From positions 1 to 64,000 of the forward strand of contig NZ_RQZG01000013.1 in assembly GCF_003859805.1 (NCBI RefSeq): a stretch of DNA of 64,000 nt, written 5' to 3'. The translations under genes and the position numbers were made by a program. The number at the start of each line of letters is the position of its first letter. Within the stretch, counting starts at the first letter, position 1. Below the pieces are notes generated by a model. That model had not been told where the DNA came from, ran no database searches, and saw nothing but the letters and a program-made list of their open reading frames with translations. Of the stretch, positions 35,647-47,096 are shown one piece after another. Source of the DNA: Arachnia propionica. Its GTDB lineage: Bacteria; Actinomycetota; Actinomycetes; Propionibacteriales; Propionibacteriaceae.

Positions 35647-38028
35647 TCAACGGGCCGCCGCCTGCCTGGCCGCCATGGGGCCTGTCGCCCGGATGGCCGC
35701 CAGTGCGGCCTCCCGACACTCGTCGAGGGTGACGGCCGCCAGTGCGGCCCGCACCTGTTCGAGCGACTGCACGCTCATCGACAACGTCGAGACCCCGAGC
35801 CCCACCAGCACCGGGGCCAGGTCCGGCATCGCGGCCGCCTCACCACAGCAGGAGACCGGCCTGCCGAGTTCCCGACCCGCCTCACCGACGGCCTGGATCA
35901 GCCTCAGCACCGCGGGGTTCCACGGGTCCTGCAGCTCCGGCACCCCCGTCGCCATCCGGTCGATGGCCATGGCGTACTGGGTGAGGTCATTGCTGCCGAT
36001 GCTGGCGAAATCCACCTCGGCCAGGATCTCCCGGGCACACAGGGCCGCGGCCGGGACCTCGATCATGACCCCGACGTGCCCGAGTCCGGCGGCTCGGGCC
36101 AAGGAGGCGAACCGGGCCGCCTCGGCCGGCGTGGAGATCATCGGGGCCATCACCCACACCTCCGCCCCGCTCATCCGCTCGGCCATCGCGATGGCCTCCA
36201 GCTGCCGCTCCAGCACCTCCGGAGCCAGGGCGGCGGTGCGGAACCCACGGATCCCCAGCGCCGGGTTCTCCTCACCGGGGGTGGTGAGGAAGGGCAGTGG
36301 TTTGTCGCTGCCCGCGTCGAGGGTCCGCACCACGACCTTGCGTCCCGCGAACGGGGTCAGGACCTTCGCGTACCCCTCGGCCTGCTCCGTGACACCGGGT
36401 TCCTCCCGGCTGGCCAGGAAACCGATCTCGGTGCGGAACAGCCCGACCCCCTCGGCCCCGGCACGCTGTGCCACCTCGGCCGCCCCCGCGGAGGCGACGT
36501 TGGCGTACAGCCCGACGGCGACACCGTCGGCGGTCCGGCCCGGTGCGGTGAGCGGCTGGAGCACCGCCGGGGTGGTGCGTGCCCCGGCGCGCTGGGCCTC
36601 GTCCGGCTCCACCACGACCTCGCCGGTGCCGCCGTCGAGGAGCACCGTCGCGCCGTCGGGGATGTCCAGCGCGTCGGTCACCCCGACCACCGCGGGGATG
36701 CCCATGCTGCGCGCGAGGATGGAGGTGTGGGAGGTCGGGCCGCCGTCGACGGTGATGATGCCGAGGCACCGTTCGGCGGTGAGGGTGGCCGTGTCCGCCG
36801 GGGCCAGGTCCTGGGCCACCAGGATGAACGGGGTCTCGCTGACGGGCACCCCCGGCAGAGGGCGGCCCGTGAGGTGACTGACCGCGCGGTCGCGGATGTC
36901 GATGAGATCGGTGACCCGCTCCGCCAGCAGCCCACCCGAGGTCTGGAACTCCACCACGACCTCGGAGACCGTCTGCCACAACGCCGACACCCCGCCCGCG
37001 CCGTCGACCCCGACCCGGTCCAGGGCGCGCCCGCTCAACATCGGGTCACGCGACAGCGTGGCGCTGGCCCGCAGGATCTCCGCGACCTCCGGGGCGGCAC
37101 CCTCGGCCTGCTGCTCGTAGCCCGCGGCGGTGGTCTCCAGCGCCTCGGCCAGGCGACGGCGCTCGTCCGGGATCTCCGCGGGGGACAGCAGGAAGTCCTT
37201 CGGAGGTTTGGTGGCGGGACTGGTCATGATCCGGGCCACACCGACGACCCGACCACCACTGACCCCCTGCGGGCCGGTGGCACTGGGGGCGGGTTGTTGC
37301 TGGACGGCCGTCAACTCCCCGAAACCGTCACGGATCAGTGCGATCACGGCGGCGACGGCCTGATCCGCCTCAGCACCGGCCGCCTCCACCCACACCCGGT
37401 CCCCCTGCCGGGCACCGAGCCCGGCCAGGGACACGGGTGAGGTGCCCTCGGCCTCACGGCCGTGGCAGAGCAGCCTCAGCCGACAGTCGAAACCGGAGAC
37501 CGCCGCCACCACCTGGGCCACGGGCCGCACGTGCAGCCCGGACGGGTTGACCAGCGTCGCCGAGTCCTTCGCCGTGGCCTCCCAGGCCGAGGGCTGCGCC
37601 GTCGGGGCCGGGGGAGGCTGATCCCCGAGGGCCTCCAGCTTCGCCTCCAGGGCGCGGCTGGCCTCGGTGGCGACCTCCTCCAGCCCCGCACCGGTCGCGG
37701 CCCGCACCACCGCGGCCAACATCCCCTCGACGAAGGGGGCGGCGACGATGCGCACCTGCTCCGGGTCGGAGTCGATGAGGTCCAGGGCGAGCTCAGCACT
37801 CAGTACCGCCGAGCCGAGATCGACCAGCACCACCACGCCCGCGCCCCGATCTGCGGCGGTGATGGCCTCCGCGACGGCGGTGGCGTCGGTGCCGAGCCTG
37901 CCGTCGCTGGTGCCGGCGGCGACGAGGACGGCCGGCTGCTCGCCGTGGACCATCTGCAATGACAGTTCGACGGCGGCATCCGCGAGGGCGCGGCTGTGGG
38001 AGACCGCGACGATCCCGACCCGGCTCAT
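35647..38028 (-). CDS. dhaM: DhaM fused to HPr and complete PTS enzyme I
   Basis: A 793-residue phosphotransferase. Domain 1 (1-~130) is the EIIA-Dha/mannose-type domain with its active His in VSHSRALA. Domain 2 (~155-240) is HPr, with NPSGLHVRP (His near 165). Domain 3 (~260-793) is a full-length enzyme I: active His in GGPTSHTSILAR near 433, the PEP-binding barrel with GLFRTEIGF, and the catalytic Cys in PVSCCGEAAA near 726. In E. coli, DhaM stops after a truncated enzyme I; here the whole phosphoryl chain from PEP is in one chain. It phosphorylates ADP bound on DhaL. Last gene of dhaKLM. Confidence 0.93.
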   Translation of the reverse strand: MSRVGIVAVSHSRALADAAVELSLQMVHGEQPAVLVAAGTSDGRLGTDATAVAEAITAADRGAGVVVLVDLGSAVLSAELALDLIDSDPEQVRIVAAPFVEGMLAAVVRAATGAGLEEVATEASRALEAKLEALGDQPPPAPTAQPSAWEATAKDSATLVNPSGLHVRPVAQVVAAVSGFDCRLRLLCHGREAEGTSPVSLAGLGARQGDRVWVEAAGAEADQAVAAVIALIRDGFGELTAVQQQPAPSATGPQGVSGGRVVGVARIMTSPATKPPKDFLLSPAEIPDERRRLAEALETTAAGYEQQAEGAAPEVAEILRASATLSRDPMLSGRALDRVGVDGAGGVSALWQTVSEVVVEFQTSGGLLAERVTDLIDIRDRAVSHLTGRPLPGVPVSETPFILVAQDLAPADTATLTAERCLGIITVDGGPTSHTSILARSMGIPAVVGVTDALDIPDGATVLLDGGTGEVVVEPDEAQRAGARTTPAVLQPLTAPGRTADGVAVGLYANVASAGAAEVAQRAGAEGVGLFRTEIGFLASREEPGVTEQAEGYAKVLTPFAGRKVVVRTLDAGSDKPLPFLTTPGEENPALGIRGFRTAALAPEVLERQLEAIAMAERMSGAEVWVMAPMISTPAEAARFASLARAAGLGHVGVMIEVPAAALCAREILAEVDFASIGSNDLTQYAMAIDRMATGVPELQDPWNPAVLRLIQAVGEAGRELGRPVSCCGEAAAMPDLAPVLVGLGVSTLSMSVQSLEQVRAALAAVTLDECREAALAAIRATGPMAARQAAAR

Positions 38029-38032
38029 GGGT

Positions 38033-38649
38033 TCACCCTTCCTGCAGGGTCTCGGCCAGCGCCTGGAACATCAGGGCGGTGGAGGTGGCCCCCGGGTCCT
38101 GGTGACCGGCGGAGCGTTCCCCGAGGTAACTGGCCCTTCCCTTCGTCGCGACCATGTCGATGGTCGCCTCGCATCCGGCGGCGGCCGCCTCCGCGGCGGC
38201 CCGGGCGGCAGCGGCGGCACCCTGGTCGGCGGCCTCGGCGAAGGCGGTGACGGCGGGGGTCAGGGCGTCGACCATCGTCTTCTCCCCGGTGGTGGCCTTG
38301 CCCCGCGCGGTCACCCCGTCGAGTCCGGCCCGCAGCGCCTCGGCGAAGGCGTCGACGAGCACCCCGTCGTCGGGCAGTGTCTTGCCCATGCGCAGGAAGA
38401 ACGTGCCGTAGAGCGGCCCGGAGGCACCCCCGACGGTGCTGATCAGCGTCATCCCGACTCCCTTGAACAGGGCGGGCAGCGGGGCGGTGGGGTCGAGCTG
38501 TTCGACGGCGGCCCCGAAGCCCCGGGTCATGTTGGCCCCGTGGTCCGCGTCACCGATCGCCGAGTCGAGGGTGGTCAGCATGGTGGCGTTCTCCGCCAGG
38601 AGGTCGAAGAGACGGTTCAGCCAGGAGACGAGCTGGTCGCGGTGGATCA

Positions 38650-38650
<1 letters not shown>
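38033..38650 (-). CDS. dhaL: Dihydroxyacetone kinase subunit DhaL
   Basis: A 205-residue ADP-binding subunit. The two-Mg/ADP site is DSAIGDADHGANM near residues 28-40, with TVGGASGPLYGTFF and GDxKxxx-like TTGEKTMVDAL further on. The start at 38650 overlaps the dhaK stop by one base (TGATG). An upstream in-frame ATG at 38740 lies inside dhaK. DhaL takes phosphate from DhaM and passes it to dihydroxyacetone on DhaK. Confidence 0.95.
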
Positions 38651-39645
<995 letters not shown>

Positions 39646-39805
39646 GGACCTGCTCCTTTGCGGGTGGGTGGGGAAGGGACCTACCCATGATGCTGTCCTG
39701 AAATGGCTCCGGGTTCAAATGCGGTCCTCGCGCCTGCACGATCGTGAGCCCCGACGACGGTGAGGCTGCACCAAGGTGCAGGGCGTCCCTCGGCCCCGCT
39801 CCGGG

Positions 39806-41149
<1,344 letters not shown>

Positions 41150-41155
41150 GCAGAC

Positions 41156-41223
41156 GCGGGGTTTTCTGCCATTCCTCGTGGATTGACCCCCGCCGAGGGT
41201 CGAAGAATGGCAGAAAACCCCGC
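41156..41223. terminator. Long stem-loop between purA and the GH16 gene
   Basis: GCGGGGTTTTCTGCCATTC at 41156-41174 is perfectly complementary to 41205-41223, a 19-bp stem with a 30-base loop that itself holds GACCC/GGGTC. It lies between two converging genes, purA and the glucanase, and could end transcription from both. Longer than usual terminators. Confidence 0.6.
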
Positions 41224-41230
41224 CAGCTCA

Positions 41231-41253
41231 GAAAGCGACGAGTCGTCGCTTTC
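41231..41253. terminator. Second convergent stem-loop before the GH16 gene end
   Basis: GAAAGCGACGA-G-TCGTCGCTTTC is a perfect 11-bp dyad with a one-base centre, 7 bases beyond the glucanase stop. Together with 41156-41223 it makes a double bidirectional terminator region. Confidence 0.55.
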
Positions 41254-41259
41254 CAGTTT

Positions 41260-42579
41260 CTAGCCTTCGTAGATCGCGGTGCTGTGGAGGATGGTTCCGT
41301 TGGCCCTGCCGTCCTCGTCGCCGAAGCCCCCGTCGGTCACGTGGTACGTGGCCATGGTGTACTTCCCGTCGGCGCTCGTGCCGTAGCTGACCTTCCCGGT
41401 GAGGTCCTCCTCGACCGCCCGGTTCACGACGGTGGCGAGCCTCAGCCGACCGGTGTCCGGGTAGAGCTTGGTGAGTTTCAGGGTCACCCTGGTGGTGTAG
41501 CCGGTGGCCGGCTGCTGGTTGTCGCAGTTGATCCTGAGCCGGACAGTTTCACGCACCACGTGGTCATTTCCCAGGCGATGCGGGGCGTACGGGCTGCTGC
41601 CGCCTGCGATGTTGAGGCATTCCTCGCCGAAGGTCAGGGCGACGGTGCTGCCAGAGGACTGCTTGATCGGCAGTCTGCGAACCGGGGCCTTCGTGGCCGG
41701 GGCCTGCTGTTTCTGCCACACCCGGACGTGGTCCACCTCCATGACGGCGGGGAGTTTGTCGAGCGATTGGTTGGCGTCGCTGTGGGGTCGCAGATAGGTT
41801 CCGCCGACCGCCATGTTCAGTCGGAGGTAGAACGGGATGTTGAACGGCCCGGGGTGGGACGTGGCATTCGGGGAGCGGAAATTGTCGATGGTGTGGAACA
41901 GTTTCCCGTCGAGGTAGTACTCCAGCTTTCCGGGCTCCCACTTGACACCGTAGGTGTGCCACTGGCCGACGTCGGCGACGGGGGCGTGTCCCGGCTGCTG
42001 GCGGCGCTTGGAGTCGTTGATCCCCCAGTGGGCGTTCGCGGCGATGAACTTCTTGTCGAAGCCCTTGGCCTCGAAGACGTCGATCTCGCCGCTGCGCGGC
42101 CACGAGCCGTATGTGCTCTTCTCAGGACTCATCCAGAAGGCCGGCCACGTGCTGCTGCCATTGGTGGGCAGCTTGACGCGTGCCTCGAAGTAGCCGTAGG
42201 TCCAGGAATGCCTGTTCTTCGTCTGGAGGAAACCCGAGGTGAAATCCTTGACCTGGCCGCCGCACCTGGTGCCGGGTTCGTGGAGAGCGGTGATCTTCAA
42301 GGTGCCATTGCCCACTGACACATTGTCGCTGTCCTTGGTGTAACAGTTCTGCACCCCGGATGACCCCCAAGGGCCGGTCTGGTATTCCCATCTGCTGGAA
42401 TCTATTTCACTGCCGTTGAATTCATCCTGCCAGACCAGAGCGTAGTTCTGGTCCACTGGCGTGGTGTTGGCCCGTGCCCTCTCGACCGCTGTGTCGGTGA
42501 ACAGTGTTCCAGCCCCGATCAGGCCTGAGATGAGGGCCAGGGTGGTTGTTCTTCTCATCAACTTCCGAATCCGATTCAT
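41260..42579 (-). CDS. Secreted GH16 beta-glucanase
   Basis: A 439-residue exported glycoside hydrolase. A signal peptide occupies about residues 1-38 (basic RKLMRR, hydrophobic core, likely cut after ARA). The GH16 domain (about 45-290) carries the catalytic E-x-D-x-x-E motif as GEIDVFEA, plus WQDEFNG at its start and WHTYGVKWEPGKL; most GH16 enzymes of this type cut beta-1,3-glucans (laminarin, fungal wall). The last ~140 residues form an unassigned beta-rich domain with two Cys, perhaps carbohydrate binding. Convergent with purA. Confidence 0.88.
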   Translation of the reverse strand: MNRIRKLMRRTTTLALISGLIGAGTLFTDTAVERARANTTPVDQNYALVWQDEFNGSEIDSSRWEYQTGPWGSSGVQNCYTKDSDNVSVGNGTLKITALHEPGTRCGGQVKDFTSGFLQTKNRHSWTYGYFEARVKLPTNGSSTWPAFWMSPEKSTYGSWPRSGEIDVFEAKGFDKKFIAANAHWGINDSKRRQQPGHAPVADVGQWHTYGVKWEPGKLEYYLDGKLFHTIDNFRSPNATSHPGPFNIPFYLRLNMAVGGTYLRPHSDANQSLDKLPAVMEVDHVRVWQKQQAPATKAPVRRLPIKQSSGSTVALTFGEECLNIAGGSSPYAPHRLGNDHVVRETVRLRINCDNQQPATGYTTRVTLKLTKLYPDTGRLRLATVVNRAVEEDLTGKVSYGTSADGKYTMATYHVTDGGFGDEDGRANGTILHSTAIYEG

Positions 42580-42768
42580 GGACTGAAGCTAACATGGACC
42601 GCGGGTTCCTGCGACCCATGATGGAGGCTGCTCATGGCGGTTCTCGCACACCATTTCGCCCGCAGGCCGAGCTCGGGCACGCAGCGCCTGAATGTCGGGA
42701 CCCGGGGAGCATCCGATGGATGCCGTTGCCGGGAGCTCGACGCCACGGGCTCATGCACTCGCGGCCCG

Positions 42769-43950
42769 TCAGCTCTGCCACCACTCGGCCGGGACCGTCG
42801 CGTTGTCGCCGTTCCAGGCCAGCCGGAGCGCCGGGGCGCCGTCCTTGGTCTGGGTCAGCATGATGCCGATCCTCGACGCGGTGCGCTGTCCGGGGAACCA
42901 GCCGAGTTTCATCTCCCAGCCGGTGGGGGAGAGTCTGGTTCTTCGGCCACGTTGCAGGTCCTCGTGGAGCCAGGCGACGGTCTCGGCCAGTTGCCACGGG
43001 GCGAGTCGGGCCAGGAGTTGCCCCGCCGCGGTGGTGTGATCCGGATTCGCGAGCGCTCCGGGTGCGGTCGGGAGGCCCTGCAGCAGCCTCAGCAGCGGCA
43101 TCTCCACCTGCACCCGGGCCAGCTCGCAGGCCTGACCCCACCGCCCGGTGGCGAGGAGCTCCCGGCAGCGGCGTTCCAGCGCGGTGGCCGACGGCGGTGT
43201 CACGGCCGACCACAGGTGCGGGTGGCGGGACCAGTTGTGGCGGACGTTGTGCCGGATCTCGTCGGAGACGGCGACGGTGAACGAGGGCATCTGCTTCAGC
43301 GTCGGGGCGCTCGAGATCATGACGCAGGGCTGCCGTCGGCCCCGTGCCACCTCACCGATGGTGGCCAGCAGGACCTTGGTCCTCGGGGCGAGCCGCCCTC
43401 GTGCGTCGCGTGGCCAGTGCTCCGCGATCCGCCGCACGTCCAGGTCGGGAAGCTCCAGGTCCACGGTGCCGAGCGACGGGTCCATGACCAGTGCCACGTC
43501 GTCCGGGACCGGGTGGCTCGGGGCTGGAGCGGGTGGGGTGATCCGCACCTTCGCGAGGCTGCTGCCCGCCGCCGGGTCGAAGTTCGCGGCACTGACCAGT
43601 CGCTCCACGAGGCAGGAGAGGTCGTGCTCCATCCAACCGTTGTGGAGGAGCCCACCATCCGGGTCGGTGATCGACCATCGGAAGTGCCACACCGTCAACG
43701 GATCGGGGGTCACGACGAACGGTGGTCCCTCGGGAAGCCCTGCCTCCAGGCCGGGGTATCGCAGTGACATCTCACCGGGGCTCGAGAAGGCCGCCACGAA
43801 AGCCTCCACCCACGCCTCGGCCTTCCCCGGCACCGTGACCTCGAGCCGCCCCGGCTCCGTGCCCGGACCGCACCGGGTCTCGGCTGGCAGCCGTCCGGCG
43901 GTCACGGCATCGGTCACGACGCGGCGGATGTGTTCAGCGACCGTTTCCAT
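42769..43950 (-). CDS. Hypothetical protein at the end of the WD40 cluster
   Basis: A 393-residue protein with no signal peptide, membrane helix or motif I recognise. The middle (about 230-290) has a beta-rich stretch (VALVMDPSLGTVDLELPDLDVRR); the C-terminus has a helical segment (LLARLAPWQLAETVAWLHEDL) and ends LRLAWNGD...AEWWQS. The start at 43950 (METVAEHI) is internal to a longer open frame whose upstream part overlaps the WD40 remnant's end. It lies 32 bases behind that remnant, on the same strand as the WD40 genes, so it may belong with them. Confidence 0.5.
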   Translation of the reverse strand: METVAEHIRRVVTDAVTAGRLPAETRCGPGTEPGRLEVTVPGKAEAWVEAFVAAFSSPGEMSLRYPGLEAGLPEGPPFVVTPDPLTVWHFRWSITDPDGGLLHNGWMEHDLSCLVERLVSAANFDPAAGSSLAKVRITPPAPAPSHPVPDDVALVMDPSLGTVDLELPDLDVRRIAEHWPRDARGRLAPRTKVLLATIGEVARGRRQPCVMISSAPTLKQMPSFTVAVSDEIRHNVRHNWSRHPHLWSAVTPPSATALERRCRELLATGRWGQACELARVQVEMPLLRLLQGLPTAPGALANPDHTTAAGQLLARLAPWQLAETVAWLHEDLQRGRRTRLSPTGWEMKLGWFPGQRTASRIGIMLTQTKDGAPALRLAWNGDNATVPAEWWQS

Positions 43951-43982
43951 GGGCAGGAGTGTAGGAAGATCCGGGACGTTCG

Positions 43983-44489
43983 TCACCACATGGGCTGGCA
44001 CAAGCCCCGGGTGACGACGAGCGATGAGGAGCCGGGGGCTCCGCCGGCAGAGATGATCAGTGGCCAGCCGTCCGGGCCCAAAAGCGCGCACAGCGCCGTC
44101 ACCGGGCCGTCGTGGACCGGGTACGGGTCATCCAGCGGCGTTCCGGATGCGGGGTCCCACAGGCGGATGGTCCCAGCGGTGTCACCGGTCACCAGCCCGG
44201 TGGAACCGTGGACGTCCACCGGGAGGACACAGCTGATGGCTGCGCCGAAGGAGTTGAGCAGGCCTTCTCCCTCGATGAGGACGTCCACCCGGCCCGCACG
44301 TAGTGCGAGCCTGAGCCGCAGCCCTTCGACGGTGAACGGCTGCTTCCTCGGCAGGAAGAACCCTGCCTGGTCGTCCACGGTGCCGAGGAGACGGTCCTCG
44401 AGCGGATCGACGAGGTGGACCCTGCGGTCAGTCATCGAGACGGTCACCATCGGACGGATGTGGAAATCCGTGGTGGCAAGCGCCGTCAC
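43983..44489 (-). pseudogene. Remnant of a WD40/beta-propeller gene
   Basis: About 168 residues of propeller-like sequence. Two blades are visible (MTDRRVHLVDPLEDRLLG and GDTAGTIRLWDPASGTPLDDP), but it lacks a convincing start: the GTG at 44489 has no ribosome site and the open frame enters the 3' end of the neighbour. It also lacks the C-terminal DGW signature of its relatives, ending GLCQPMW instead. It looks like a piece left by deletion or recombination among the WD40 paralogues. Confidence 0.5.
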
Positions 44490-44520
44490 GGGACCGGTGA
44501 CGCAGCTGAGGCGACGGTGT

Positions 44521-45420
44521 TCAGGGCAGGGCAATGGTGCCCCAACCGTCGTCCAGACCCAGCGCGAGTTCCCCCTCGACGAGAGCGGCACCCCACACCG
44601 TGACCCCCAGATCGCAGGTGCTGGTCACGGCACCGTCCTCACCGTGGACGACGAGCAACCCAGCGGTACTCACCGAGACCAGGCGCGGGCCGTCAACGAC
44701 GAGGGCGCGGATGACCGAGGTGTGGGCGGTGATCGCCTCACCGATCTGCTCTCCACTTCCCAGGTCCCACACCCGGATGGTGTGATCACCATCCGCCGCG
44801 GCCAGCCGCCACACCCCATCCGCGGTGCTGAACGGAGCAAGGTGTTCCACCGAGTCGCTGTGCCCCCAGAGCCGCCCTTCGACCATCCCGAACAGCGGCC
44901 CGGGCAGGGGAGCTCCCGTCGTCGGCTCCCAGCAACGGATCCGTCGATCATCCCCACCCGAGACCAGCCGACCATCCGGGAGGAAGGCCAGAGCGGTGAT
45001 GCCCTCACCCGGATCCTGCCACGAGGCCAGGAGCCTCCCGGAGGAGAGGTCGTGGACGGTGACCGGCCGGTCGTCCCCCGCCGTCGCCACCTGAGCCTCG
45101 CCGCTCACCGCCAGCGCCAGGGTGATGGCGTCGGGACCATCCGGCAGGAGAATCGGGGAACCGATCATCTCACCGGTGCTCGGGTCGAGGACGGTGAGGG
45201 TCTCGGGGTCCTCCAGCAGCACCAGGCGACCCGACCGGGCGACGGCGTCCTCGACCCCGTCACGGCGGAACACGACGCCGTCGTCCTCGAGGTCGTGGAT
45301 GGTCAGGCCGTCATCACCGAGCAGTGCCACCCGAGCCGAGGACAGTTCGACGACCCGGCGCACAGAGGTGCCGATGTGCCAGCGCCTCGACCACGTGGGC
45401 AGCGCAGGTGTGATCTCCAC
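44521..45420 (-). CDS. WD40-like beta-propeller protein
   Basis: A 299-residue cytoplasmic-looking protein made of WD40-like blades (DDRRIRCWEPTTGAPLPGP, GDHTIRVWDLGSGEQIGE, each ending in W-D/E-x-x-[ST]G) with no extra domain. It ends GELALGLDDGWGTIALP, the C-terminal signature shared by this locus. The start is the GTG at 45420, with GAGGAGGGAC just before it, 8 bases after the stop of the next WD40 gene; longer open frames upstream overlap that gene. Function unknown; propellers are usually interaction platforms. Confidence 0.7.
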   Translation of the reverse strand: MEITPALPTWSRRWHIGTSVRRVVELSSARVALLGDDGLTIHDLEDDGVVFRRDGVEDAVARSGRLVLLEDPETLTVLDPSTGEMIGSPILLPDGPDAITLALAVSGEAQVATAGDDRPVTVHDLSSGRLLASWQDPGEGITALAFLPDGRLVSGGDDRRIRCWEPTTGAPLPGPLFGMVEGRLWGHSDSVEHLAPFSTADGVWRLAAADGDHTIRVWDLGSGEQIGEAITAHTSVIRALVVDGPRLVSVSTAGLLVVHGEDGAVTSTCDLGVTVWGAALVEGELALGLDDGWGTIALP

Positions 45421-45428
45421 GTCCCTCC

Positions 45429-46550
45429 TCAGGCCTGGGTAAAGTCGACGACGGCCCAGCCGTCCTCCAGACCGAGGGCCAGGCGACCGTCCGGCAGGGC
45501 CAGCAGGCTGAGGACGTTCGCCACCTCGGAGGCCGAGCCGGGACGACGGGGGCTGACCGTGGTGACGCGCCGCCACCCGTGTGGCTCCCACAGCTCGATC
45601 CGGTCGTGGAAATCCAGGGCCAGGTGATCGCCTGCGGGGAAGGCGCTGCGCAGCCCGCTGCCCGGTTCCGTGCCGAGGGTCACGATCTCCTCACCGGCCC
45701 GGATGTGCCACACGGTGGCTCGCCCGCCGGAGTCGACGCTGATCGCGACGGGACCGACCCCGGGGAGGTCGGCCATGGCCGCATTCCAGTTGGCCTCCCA
45801 GCTGTGCAGCAGGGAACCGGAATCCAGGCTCCAGCACTCGAGGTCCTGGTCCAGGACGGCGACAGCGAGCCCACCACCGTCGGGGATGAACGGCAGCAGC
45901 GTGGTGAACTCCGGGGAGACCTGGACGTCGCGCCCGACCCGTTCCCCCGAGTCGGGACACCAGGCACGGATGGTGCCGTCGCTGCTCCCGGCGACCAGCA
46001 GCGTGTTCCCGGCGCGGCTGGGCAGGGTCTCCAGCGCGACGACCCGGTGGCCGACGAGTTCGAGCGGCGGTGCGTCGGACTCGCCGGTCGTGGCGTCGAT
46101 CAGGTGGATGTGCCCGTCCTCGGCCACGGCCAGCCTCGGACCGGAGGCGGTCTCCAGCCCGAGCACGGCGACCACCGGACGGGGGGAGTCGCCGAACTGG
46201 ACGGGGTGCCGTACCAGATGTCCCTCCTCGGGGTCCCACAGCTGCACCGAGTCGATGTTGAGCGACGACACCAGGCGTGGTCCACCATCGATGTCGAGGC
46301 AGGTCAGTGAACGGGCCGCCTCGCCCAGGAGGGCGTGACGGGAGGCGTCGGGCAGCGCCTGGAACGGGCCCACCAGCAGGGCCCCGGTGTCGGCGTCCCA
46401 CACCCGCAGCACCTCCTCGGCGGTACAGGTCACCACCTGGACCCGTCCCTTGACGGTGTAGCTGGCCAAGGCGACGGTGCCAGGGGTCGCCTCGCCGAGA
46501 TCGACGGCATCGGGGGCCGTGATTCGGCGGTAGCGGATCCGGTGCCGCAT
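45429..46550 (-). CDS. WD40-like beta-propeller protein
   Basis: A 373-residue all-beta protein with about seven degenerate WD blades (VLRVWDADTGALLVGP, SVQLWDPEEGHLVRHP, TIRAWCPDSGERVGRD, DLECWSLDSGSLLHSW, HIHLIDATTGESDAPP). It has no signal peptide, membrane segment or additional domain. The C-terminus ALPDGRLALGLEDGWAVVDFTQA carries the signature common to the family here. It precedes the 299-residue paralogue by 8 bases, so the two are co-translated. Divergent from the YdeI-like gene at 46655. Confidence 0.72.
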   Translation of the reverse strand: MRHRIRYRRITAPDAVDLGEATPGTVALASYTVKGRVQVVTCTAEEVLRVWDADTGALLVGPFQALPDASRHALLGEAARSLTCLDIDGGPRLVSSLNIDSVQLWDPEEGHLVRHPVQFGDSPRPVVAVLGLETASGPRLAVAEDGHIHLIDATTGESDAPPLELVGHRVVALETLPSRAGNTLLVAGSSDGTIRAWCPDSGERVGRDVQVSPEFTTLLPFIPDGGGLAVAVLDQDLECWSLDSGSLLHSWEANWNAAMADLPGVGPVAISVDSGGRATVWHIRAGEEIVTLGTEPGSGLRSAFPAGDHLALDFHDRIELWEPHGWRRVTTVSPRRPGSASEVANVLSLLALPDGRLALGLEDGWAVVDFTQA

Positions 46551-46654
46551 GCGTGATCGTCCTGTCGTCCGGCATCAGGTTGTGGATTGAACCGAGGCTA
46601 CCGGGTGCCGTCGCGTCGCGGGGGCGGATGTTGTCAGCCAGTAGGCTTGAGGAC

Positions 46655-47095
46655 ATGAGTGTGAGCTTCCGGGCGGTCGTCACACCCCACGGTCCGGCCG
46701 GGGGCATCGAGTTGACCGAGGAACAAGCTGCTGCCCTCAGCGCGGCGAAGCAGCCACCGGTGGTGGTCACGATCGGGCAGCACAGTGTGCGGGCCCGGGT
46801 GTCACGGATGGGTGGTTCACCGTGTGTCTTCCTCAGCAGGGCCAGCCGGGCAGCGCTCGGGGTGGAGATCGGCGACGAGGTGGAGGTCACCGTCGCCCTC
46901 GACCTCGGGGAACGGGTGATCGTCCCACCACGCCCCATCCAGGAGCGGCTCGACGCCGATCCGGCTGTGCGGAAGGCCTGGGAGAAGCTCTCCTACAGTC
47001 ACCAGCGGGAATGGGCGATGGCGGTCGACGACGCGAAGAAGGATGAGACCAAACAACGTCGCGTGGACCAGATGGTGAAGAAGTTGCTGGGCTGA
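46655..47095 (+). CDS. YdeI/OmdA-like, DUF1905-containing protein
   Basis: A 146-residue protein. The N-terminal ~95 residues form the DUF1905 barrel (FRAVVTPHGPAGG, PPVVVTIGQHSVRARV, GVEIGDEVEVTVALD), and the last ~45 are the helical OmdA/YdeI tail (DADPAVRKAWEKLSYSHQREWAMAVDDAKKDETKQRRVDQMVKKLLG-type pattern, given here only in outline as AWEKLSYSHQREW). This family has been tied to bacteriocin protection in Proteobacteria; its role here is unknown. It is the only plus-strand gene within the 43-49 kb WD40 cluster. An ATG at 46553 would extend it into the WD40 promoter region. Confidence 0.8.
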   Translation: MSVSFRAVVTPHGPAGGIELTEEQAAALSAAKQPPVVVTIGQHSVRARVSRMGGSPCVFLSRASRAALGVEIGDEVEVTVALDLGERVIVPPRPIQERLDADPAVRKAWEKLSYSHQREWAMAVDDAKKDETKQRRVDQMVKKLLG

Positions 47096-47096
47096 C

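Noticed and set aside
35155-37440. A 761-codon plus-strand frame opposite dhaM
   Set aside because: The minus strand encodes unmistakable HPr and enzyme I motifs; the plus-strand translation has none.
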